Part shown: positions 31,533-37,492 of the stretch, piece after piece
Layout of the letters: every line of letters starts with the position of its first letter
Position numbering within the stretch: position 1 is the first letter of the stretch
Source: Nitrospira bacterium HGW-Nitrospira-1
GTDB lineage: Bacteria; Nitrospirota; Thermodesulfovibrionia; Thermodesulfovibrionales; UBA6898
Length of the DNA: 37,492 nucleotides
Direction of reading: 5' to 3'
NCBI GenBank assembly: GCA_002839535.1
Contig: PGYF01000006.1
Span: 2,048-39,539, forward strand
Notes under the pieces: generated by a model
The model's input: the letters and a program-made list of their open reading frames with translations, nothing else
Told to the model about the DNA's origin: nothing
Database searches by the model: none
Translations under genes and position numbers: made by a program

Positions 31533-32915
31533 ATGCGTTTTGAAAATGATACCATAGCAGCAATTTCAACCCCTGTCGGACAGGGAGGGATAGGGATCGT
31601 GCGTATCAGCGGACCTCAAGCCCTTGAGATAGCGGACAGGCTCTTCCGCGCCAAAAAAGCGGATATCCCTTCTGTTGCGCGACAAGCCTCATTATTATAC
31701 GGTCATATCATCAACCCTGCCGATAACACAATTATGGACGAAGCGCTCCTCTCAGTAATGCGTTCTCCCCATTCATATACAAAAGAGGACGTGGTCGAGA
31801 TAAATTGTCATGGCGGCATAATCTCCGTGAAGAGGACTTTGGAAGCCGTGCTTGCGCAGGGCGCGCGCCTTGCAGACCCTGGTGAATTTACAAAAAGGGC
31901 ATTTCTAAACGGCAGGATAAACCTCACCCAGGCAGAAGCTGTGTTCGATATTATAACCGCAAAGACTGAAGAGGGCATGAGGATTGCAGTCGAACAACTT
32001 CAGGGCGGACTGTCTGAAAAACTCGGGCATATCAAAAACAAACTCCTTGAAATAGGGGCATGTGCAGAGGCGTATATTGATTTTCCTGAAGACGAGATCG
32101 GGATACAAACCCTCCAGCAGATTCGTGGCCGGCTGGCAGAGGCCAAAGATGAGATCAATGGTCTCTCAAGCACCTTCCAGGAAGCGCGGTTTTTCAGAGA
32201 CGGGCTTTCTGTAGCGATAGTCGGAAGGCCGAATGTCGGCAAATCGTCCCTGCTCAATATACTGTTGAAAAAGGATCGGGCCATTGTTACCGAACTGCCG
32301 GGGACAACAAGGGACATAATCGAGGATTACCTGAATATCAACGGCCTGCCCATACGGATAATGGATACCGCGGGCATAAGAAATTCTGAAGAACTTGTTG
32401 AAAAAGAAGGCATACGGAGAAGCCTGCATGCGATACAGAACGCTGATTTTATTATAGCGCTTCTGGACGGTAGTGAACCGCTCGCTGAAGACGATTTCCA
32501 GCTCATGGAGCTTATCAGTGGGAAGAACGCCGTGGTCGTTATAAATAAATCGGATCTGCCTGCGAAACTGTCCCTTGAAACTGTCAGGGAAAAGACAAAA
32601 GAGTATCTCTCCCTGTCCGCTCTGTCAGGCGAAGGGGTTGAAACGCTGAAGTCCGCTATCTTTCATGCAAATCTCCGGAACTGGGGCGAAGAACGTGAAG
32701 GGGTGGTGGTGACAAATATACGGCACAAGACAGCCCTCGATAATACTTCCTCATCCATAGGAAGGGCGATCGGTCTCTTGTCAGCGAATCAGCCTCTTGA
32801 ACTCTTCTCTATAGAACTCAGAGAAGCTATGGACAGTCTGGGGGAGATAACAGGTATGGTAACTCCAGAGGATATCCTGGATAAAATATTCAGCGCCTTC
32901 TGCATCGGAAAATAA
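31533..32915 (+). CDS. mnmE: tRNA uridine-5-carboxymethylaminomethyl modification GTPase MnmE
   Basis: Modifies U34 of several tRNAs together with MnmG. The product is 460 aa. The N-terminal folate-binding domain includes GGIGIVRISGP and the motif DPGEFTKRAFLNGRINLTQA. The G domain has G1 GRPNVGKSS, G2 TTRD, G3 DTAGI and G4 NKSD. The C-terminal CIGK motif supplies the essential cysteine. All motifs are intact. MnmG is not in the window. Confidence 0.98.
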   Translation: MRFENDTIAAISTPVGQGGIGIVRISGPQALEIADRLFRAKKADIPSVARQASLLYGHIINPADNTIMDEALLSVMRSPHSYTKEDVVEINCHGGIISVKRTLEAVLAQGARLADPGEFTKRAFLNGRINLTQAEAVFDIITAKTEEGMRIAVEQLQGGLSEKLGHIKNKLLEIGACAEAYIDFPEDEIGIQTLQQIRGRLAEAKDEINGLSSTFQEARFFRDGLSVAIVGRPNVGKSSLLNILLKKDRAIVTELPGTTRDIIEDYLNINGLPIRIMDTAGIRNSEELVEKEGIRRSLHAIQNADFIIALLDGSEPLAEDDFQLMELISGKNAVVVINKSDLPAKLSLETVREKTKEYLSLSALSGEGVETLKSAIFHANLRNWGEEREGVVVTNIRHKTALDNTSSSIGRAIGLLSANQPLELFSIELREAMDSLGEITGMVTPEDILDKIFSAFCIGK

Positions 32916-32977
32916 ACAGTGGTTAGGTCGTAGGGTTTAGGGGTTGGCAGTTAAAAATATGAAACAAGGAGGCAATT

Positions 32978-33172
32978 ATGGAATGTATTTCAGAAAAAAA
33001 CAAGGCGGCCTGCAACTGCACATACGAGCCATGCCCGAGAAAATACAAATGCTGCGAATGTCTGCGCTATCACCGTAAAAGCAACGAACTGCCGGCCTGC
33101 TACTTTAATAAGGAATTTGAAAAAACCTATGACCGCTCCATAGACAATTTTCTTGGAATGCGGAAGCGGTAA
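32978..33172 (+). CDS. Small cysteine-rich protein (DUF6485-like)
   Basis: A 64-aa protein with eight cysteines (3, 12, 14, 19, 25, 26, 28, 41), concentrated in NCTYEPCPRKYKCCECLRYH, and a tail FEKTYDRSIDNFL. The pattern CNCTYEPCPRK...CCECLRYH suggests a metal- or disulfide-bound mini-domain. It resembles the DUF6485 group; function unknown. A strong Shine-Dalgarno AAGGAGG precedes the ATG. Confidence 0.8.
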   Translation: MECISEKNKAACNCTYEPCPRKYKCCECLRYHRKSNELPACYFNKEFEKTYDRSIDNFLGMRKR

Positions 33173-33211
33173 AATCCTAAATTTTGTATACTATAAAGCA
33201 GAGCAGATAAT

Positions 33212-33298
33212 GCCGATGTGGTGGAACTGGCAGACGCGCCGGACTCAAAATCCGGTGGGGGCGACCCCGTGAGAGTTCGATTCTCTCCATCGGCACCA
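33212..33298 (+). tRNA. tRNA-Leu (anticodon CAA), CCA encoded
   Basis: 87 nt with a long variable arm (class II). The acceptor stem pairs GCCGATG (33212-33218) with CATCGGC (33288-33294). The anticodon arm is CCGGA / CTCAAAA / TCCGG, anticodon CAA. The T arm holds GTTCGATTC. Encoded CCA at 33296-33298. Confidence 0.96.
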
Positions 33299-33372
33299 GA
33301 TAATCCTAAAAACAGCAGCCGGCAGGGCCGCCTTTTCCCCCGCCTGTCCACGCAGTAATTGCAGTTTTTGGC

Positions 33373-34122
33373 TCAAGGAAGGTCACGATATAAATGCCCT
33401 TTTTTTATCATATCAATTTCATTTTCAACAAATTTAATGAAGCTCTCAAAATCATGGCCTTCGACCTTCCCTAATGCTTGAAGAAAAGCAATCTCTGCTT
33501 CCCTTGCCCTTATCTCTGCTTCTTTGGTTTGAGGAAGTCCTTTACGCTGGTCAACTATATGAGCCGCTTCATGGACAAGAAAAACAGCTGCATTATATTC
33601 GCTGTATTGTCCGGCGAAATTGCTGAATTCTACCCTGTCAGTTCCCCCAACAAGCTTTATCGGACCCATAGTAAAAAGTCCTTTTGACTGCCTTATCTCC
33701 TTAATATTATTGACAACAAGCTCGAAGAATTCAGGGGTCTTTTCTTTCATTATTTCCAGCGCCTTTTTGATAAGCTGTTGATTATTTTCATTAGCAAGAA
33801 CCTTTATTCCATAATAAAACTCCTTTCTTAATCCCAATTCAGCTATCAATTCCTCTTCAGTAACCTCTCCTTGAATAACATCCCCTTTCTTTATCCCTTC
33901 TACCTCCGGCCCGATAATCCTGAAGATAATAAGAAGCCCTGCAATGATTAAGGCGCATCCAAAGAGAGCGTAAAATACTCTCATCCCCCCTTCTCCCATA
34001 ATATCTTTCACCCATTGCGCGCGCCAGTTTTCAAGGAAAAACTTCCATTTAAACCAGACTGCCAGGATAGGAAAAAGACCAATAAGGATAAGTATAATCC
34101 CTAAATTTGATTGATTATGCAT
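33373..34122 (-). CDS. Putative membrane-anchored zinc metalloprotease-like protein (HEAAH)
   Basis: A 249-aa protein. Two N-terminal membrane helices (IILILIGLFPILAVWF; VFYALFGCALIIAGLLIIF) are followed by a soluble domain. This contains FLVHEAAHIVDQRKG, an HExxH zinc motif at H184/E185/H188, with Asp191 close by and several downstream glutamates (EAEIRAREAE, 201-210) that could be the third ligand. I recognise no named family. The HExxH context (hydrophobic residues before, VD after) is typical of zincins, so a peptidase is plausible but unproven. It is convergent with tRNA-Leu and divergent from gyrA. Confidence 0.65.
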   Translation of the reverse strand: MHNQSNLGIILILIGLFPILAVWFKWKFFLENWRAQWVKDIMGEGGMRVFYALFGCALIIAGLLIIFRIIGPEVEGIKKGDVIQGEVTEEELIAELGLRKEFYYGIKVLANENNQQLIKKALEIMKEKTPEFFELVVNNIKEIRQSKGLFTMGPIKLVGGTDRVEFSNFAGQYSEYNAAVFLVHEAAHIVDQRKGLPQTKEAEIRAREAEIAFLQALGKVEGHDFESFIKFVENEIDMIKKGHLYRDLP

Positions 34123-34188
34123 ATTACACCCCTTGTATTATATGCGATTTCAGCACGGTTTTTGTCCATGTAAATATGCGGGCTTTTA

Positions 34189-34197
34189 TGGTAAAAT
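34189..34197 (+). promoter_or_regulatory. Extended -10 element upstream of gyrA
   Basis: TG-G-TAAAAT matches an extended -10 element, 38 bp before the gyrA ATG. No good -35 is seen at 17 bp (TGTAAA). Weak AGAAAGGG (34216-34223) may be the ribosome-binding site, with longer than usual spacing. Confidence 0.4.
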
Positions 34198-34235
34198 ATA
34201 CAAATTTCGATAACAGAGAAAGGGCTGCAAGCTAA

Positions 34236-36641
34236 ATGTCAAAGGTGCCGATAAATATAGAAGAAGAGATGAAGGTCAGCTATCTTGATTACGCGATGAG
34301 CGTAATCATCGGCAGGGCCCTTCCCGAAGTAAGAGACGGGCTGAAGCCTGTCCAGCGCAGGATTCTCTACGCAATGTTCCGCGAAGGCCTGCTGCCCAAC
34401 AAAAAATACTCCAAAAGCGCCGGTGTGGTCGGAGAGGTGCTGAAGAAATACCATCCCCATGGCGATACAGCTGTATACGACGCCATGGTAAGACTTGCAC
34501 AGGACTTTAACATGAGATATACCCTTGTTGATGGACAGGGGAATTTCGGCTCGATAGACGGTGACCGCGCAGCCGCATACCGGTATACAGAGGCCCGTCT
34601 GGCCAGGATTGCAGAAGAGCTGCTTTTAGACATAGACAAGGAGACGGTTGACTTTATCCCGAATTTTGATGAAACAACCGTAGAGCCGACAGTCCTCCCT
34701 TCACGGATACCCAATCTTATTATCAATGGCGCCGCAGGTATCGCTGTCGGCATGGCAACGAATATCCCGCCGCACAATCTTGGAGAGATTATAGAGGGCC
34801 TTCTTCTTTTATTGCAGGACAAGAACACTACTATTTTGGAGCTTATGACTGTGATAAAAGGGCCTGACTTCCCGACAGGCGGCGCTATTTATGGCACAGC
34901 CGGGATAAAGAGCGCGTTTGCGACCGGCAGGGGCATCATCAAGGTGCGCGCAAAGGCGAAGATAGAACAGGAGCACGCAGGAAGAGAAAGCATTATTGTT
35001 ACGGAAATTCCGTATCAGGTGAACAAATCAAGGCTTATCGAAAAAATCGCCGAGCTTGTCAGGGAAAAGAAGATAGAGGGCGTATCAGATCTCCGTGACG
35101 AGTCTGACCGGGAAGGCATAAGGATCGTAATCGAGCTGAAACGCGGGGAGATGGCTGAGGTGGTCCTGAATAACCTCTATAAGCATACCCAGATGGAAAG
35201 CACCTTCGGCATTATTATGCTTGCGCTTGTGGGAGCGCAGCCTCATGTTCTCGACCTCAAGAAAATACTCGGTTATTTCCTGCAGCACAGACGGGACGTT
35301 ATCCTCAGGCGGACACGCCATGAATTAAGGAAGGCGGAAGAACGGGCACATATCCTTGAAGGCCTGAAAATAGCGCTTGACCATCTCGATGAGATTATCG
35401 CATTGATCAGGGCCTCAAAAAACCCGGCAGAGGCAAAAGAGGGGTTGATCGCCAATTATGCGCTGACCGAGTTACAGGCGCAGGCCATCCTCGATATGAA
35501 ATTGCAGAGACTTACCGGTCTTGAACGCGACAAGATCATCACTGAATACACAGAGACGTTGAAGGAGATAGAGAGGTTAAAGTCAATACTCGGGAGCGAG
35601 GCCCTTGTCTCCCAGATAATAAAGCACGAGCTTCTGGAGATAAAGGAAAAATATGCTGATGAAAGAAAAACAGAGATCGTTGAAGATACAGGAGAAATAT
35701 CCATAGAAGACCTTATTACAGAGGAAGAAATGGTAATAACCCTTTCCCACACCGGATATATCAAGAGAAATCCGCTCAGCGCATACAGGAGTCAACGCCG
35801 TGGCGGCAAAGGCCGGATGGGCATGGAGACCAAGGAAGAGGACTTTGTAGAACAGCTCTTCATCGGCTCAACACATGACTACATGCTCTTTTTTACGAAT
35901 TTCGGGAGGCTTTACTGGATGAAGATATATCAGATTCCCGAGGCAGGCTATACAGCAAGAGGTAAGGCGCTGATAAACCTTCTGCAGCTTTCCGAAGGAG
36001 AAAGGTTTTCAACCGCGCTGCCTGTCCGTGATTTCAAAGACGGGTATCTCGTGATGTTCACTAAAAACGGGACGGTCAAGAAGACTGCGCTTGCCGCATA
36101 CAGCAATCCAAGAGGCAAAGGCATTATTGCAATATCACTTGAAGAGAAGGACGAACTGATTGCTGTCAGGAAGACCAGTGGAAACAACGATTTGATAATT
36201 GGCACAAGAAACGGGCTTGCAATCAAATTCAACGAAGAAGACGTCAGAGACACAGGACGCAGCTCCAAGGGCGTACGCGGCATACGGCTGCGGAAAGGCG
36301 ATGAGGTAGTCGCTGCAGAGGTTGCGGAGGAAAAGACCACCATCCTGACTGTTGCAGAGAACGGATTTGGAAAGAGGACAAAGATTGAAGATTATCGTCT
36401 GCAGCAAAGGGGCGGCAAGGGCATAATTTCAATAAAACTCACTGAAAAAGGCGGGAAGGTAGTAGGCCTGCTCCAGGTGAGGGAAGAAGACGAAGTGGTT
36501 ATGATTACCGGCGCCGGCAAGCTCATCAGAACAACCGCAGAGAATATTTCGATCCACGGCAGGAATACCCAAGGCGTGAAGCTTATGGACACTGCCGACG
36601 AAAAGATATCCGGCATCGCAAAGGTTGCAGAGAAGGAGTAG
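34236..36641 (+). CDS. gyrA: DNA gyrase subunit A
   Basis: ATP-dependent supercoiling enzyme, breakage-reunion subunit, 801 aa. It opens VPINIEEEMKVSYLDYAMSV. The quinolone-resistance region HPHGDTAVYD has Thr78 where E. coli has Ser83, and Asp82 at the E. coli Asp87 position. The catalytic tyrosine is Tyr117 in RYTE. The C-terminal beta-pinwheel contains the GyrA-box QRRGGKG, which marks it as gyrase rather than topoisomerase IV, and a second QQRGGKG-type blade. It starts a plus-strand unit; gyrB is not in the window. Confidence 0.98.
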   Translation: MSKVPINIEEEMKVSYLDYAMSVIIGRALPEVRDGLKPVQRRILYAMFREGLLPNKKYSKSAGVVGEVLKKYHPHGDTAVYDAMVRLAQDFNMRYTLVDGQGNFGSIDGDRAAAYRYTEARLARIAEELLLDIDKETVDFIPNFDETTVEPTVLPSRIPNLIINGAAGIAVGMATNIPPHNLGEIIEGLLLLLQDKNTTILELMTVIKGPDFPTGGAIYGTAGIKSAFATGRGIIKVRAKAKIEQEHAGRESIIVTEIPYQVNKSRLIEKIAELVREKKIEGVSDLRDESDREGIRIVIELKRGEMAEVVLNNLYKHTQMESTFGIIMLALVGAQPHVLDLKKILGYFLQHRRDVILRRTRHELRKAEERAHILEGLKIALDHLDEIIALIRASKNPAEAKEGLIANYALTELQAQAILDMKLQRLTGLERDKIITEYTETLKEIERLKSILGSEALVSQIIKHELLEIKEKYADERKTEIVEDTGEISIEDLITEEEMVITLSHTGYIKRNPLSAYRSQRRGGKGRMGMETKEEDFVEQLFIGSTHDYMLFFTNFGRLYWMKIYQIPEAGYTARGKALINLLQLSEGERFSTALPVRDFKDGYLVMFTKNGTVKKTALAAYSNPRGKGIIAISLEEKDELIAVRKTSGNNDLIIGTRNGLAIKFNEEDVRDTGRSSKGVRGIRLRKGDEVVAAEVAEEKTTILTVAENGFGKRTKIEDYRLQQRGGKGIISIKLTEKGGKVVGLLQVREEDEVVMITGAGKLIRTTAENISIHGRNTQGVKLMDTADEKISGIAKVAEKE

Positions 36642-36725
36642 AAGCAATAAGTGACAGGGTTTATGTCAGTGTAATCTGAAAACCCTGAAATTCAGCAATA
36701 TGGTTTTCGTATTTCAGGATGGGGC

Positions 36726-37492
36726 ATGTCAGATAAGAATTTAACGCCAATAGGAAGCAAGTCTTTTGAAGACCTGAAGAGAGCAAATGAACATGGAGCG
36801 GAATATTGGAGCGCACGGGAAATTCAGTCTCTTTTGGGATATACGCAATGGAGACGCTTTGAAGATGCAATTAAAAGGGCTCTAACCTCTTGCAAACAAT
36901 CAGGAAATGAGCCTTCCTATCACTTTGCCGGCGCCGGCAAACCGATCGAAGGCGGCAAGGGCGCTGTTCAATTAGTTAATGACTACCATCTGTCACGTTT
37001 TGCCTGCTATCTTATTGCGCAAAACGGCGATCCACGAAAACCTGAAATAGCCAATGCCCAGAAGTATTTTGCTATTCAAGCCCGCAAGCAGGAAATCTCC
37101 ACTGCAATTGCCGCTGATATTGAACGGTTGGAACTCCGCAAGCAGACTGCCGAAGAATTTAAGGCATTGTCAGGCGCGGCGCGTGATGCTGGAGTGCATG
37201 ACAGGATGTTCGGGGTCTTCCACGATGCCGGATATAAAGGCATGTATGGAGGACTGGGCAGGGATGCGATAAAGAAACAGAAAAGAATATCAGAAAAAGA
37301 AAATCTCATGGACCGCATGGATACTACAGAGTTAGCGGCAAACCAGTTTCGTATGACGCAGACACGGGACAAACTTGCAAAAGATAAGATAAAAGACCAG
37401 CAGTCAGCGATCAGGACACATGAAAACGTCGGCAGAGAAGTTAGAGACGCTATTAAACGTATAGGTGGCACACTTCCTGAACAGCTTCCCCC
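36726..37492 (+). CDS. dinD: DinD-like DNA-damage-inducible protein, 3' end cut by window
   Basis: A 255-residue open frame running off the end, of a family of about 275. It begins MSDKNLTPIGSKSFEDLKRA. The core EYWSAREIQSLLGYTQWRRF matches the Bro-N/KilA-like fold of DinD, and later GYKGMYGGLGRDAIKKQK and HENVGREVRDAIKRIGGTLP match its distinctive C-terminal half. In E. coli the gene is LexA-regulated and the protein inhibits RecA filaments. A short inverted pair CCTGAAAT/ATTTCAGG occurs just upstream, but I saw no clear LexA box of a known type. Confidence 0.88.
   Translation, partial: MSDKNLTPIGSKSFEDLKRANEHGAEYWSAREIQSLLGYTQWRRFEDAIKRALTSCKQSGNEPSYHFAGAGKPIEGGKGAVQLVNDYHLSRFACYLIAQNGDPRKPEIANAQKYFAIQARKQEISTAIAADIERLELRKQTAEEFKALSGAARDAGVHDRMFGVFHDAGYKGMYGGLGRDAIKKQKRISEKENLMDRMDTTELAANQFRMTQTRDKLAKDKIKDQQSAIRTHENVGREVRDAIKRIGGTLPEQLP

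Noticed and set aside
33127..33351. Minus-strand ORF of 74 codons across tRNA-Leu
   Set aside because: It is the familiar spurious antisense translation of a tRNA-Leu gene (GADGENRTLTGSPPPDFESG type).
34236..34500. Quinolone-resistance mutation in gyrA (Thr at the Ser83 position)
   Set aside because: Thr occurs naturally at this site in many bacteria; no evidence of acquired change.
36642..36725. LexA operator upstream of dinD
   Set aside because: Only a short CCTGAAAT/ATTTCAGG inverted pair is seen; it does not match an SOS box I can name with confidence.

Overview
The window is chromosomal DNA from a Gram-negative (diderm) bacterium. LptF and LptG, a TolC-type outer-membrane channel, an RND efflux pump, several lipoproteins and a complete tRNA-linked gene set show this. 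Gene content, codon style and the many short dispersed palindromic repeats would suit a Nitrospirota/Thermodesulfovibrio-like lineage, but this placement is a tentative inference and no marker proves it.

Layout. 1-82: tRNA-Pro(CGG). 134-12875, minus strand: a long co-directional block of uvrA, a peptide-type ABC importer (binding protein and two permeases, no ATPases), glnE and uvrB. The block is interrupted twice by toxin-antitoxin DNA. Between uvrA and the binding protein lies a complete ParD/RelE-type pair (9495-9997). Between the oppC-like permease and glnE lies a decayed antitoxin-toxin remnant (5246-5567). Each is bracketed by repeats, and removing either one would bring its neighbours close together. 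12946-19976, minus: a truncated TetR-type regulator, RND adaptor, RND pump, tolC and a solitary hisH. A 429-bp repeat-rich gap separates the pump from tolC. 20034-22163, minus: LemA, a TPM-domain protein and a nucleotidyltransferase-like protein. 22284-24457, plus: lptF-lptG. 24474-26364, minus: a class IV aminotransferase and a parvulin lipoprotein. 26465-28887, plus: hemL, a TorD-like chaperone, and atpZ-atpI without the rest of the ATP synthase. 28948-29127, minus: an overlooked 59-residue gene. 29281-33172, plus: rpmH-rnpA-yidD-yidC-mnmE and a small cysteine-rich protein. Then come tRNA-Leu(CAA), a membrane protein with a HEAAH motif (minus), gyrA, and a DinD-like gene cut by the window end.

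How it works together. The window mixes DNA repair and topology (uvrA, uvrB, gyrA, dinD), envelope biogenesis (lptFG, yidC/yidD, parvulin lipoprotein), efflux, nitrogen control (glnE) and the RNase P/tRNA-modification cluster.

The strongest unusual signals come from repeats and deletions changing genes. UvrA has lost about 22 residues between its second ABC signature and Walker B. UvrA also carries repeat-derived peptide inserts. The GlnE C-terminus is encoded by a dispersed repeat that recurs 12.8 kb away. The regulator of the efflux operon has lost its DNA-binding domain exactly at a 40-bp palindrome. The toxin-antitoxin cassettes sit inside repeat brackets. rnpA has no ordinary start codon downstream of rpmH. 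I found no CRISPR array, phage, full transposase or replication origin.
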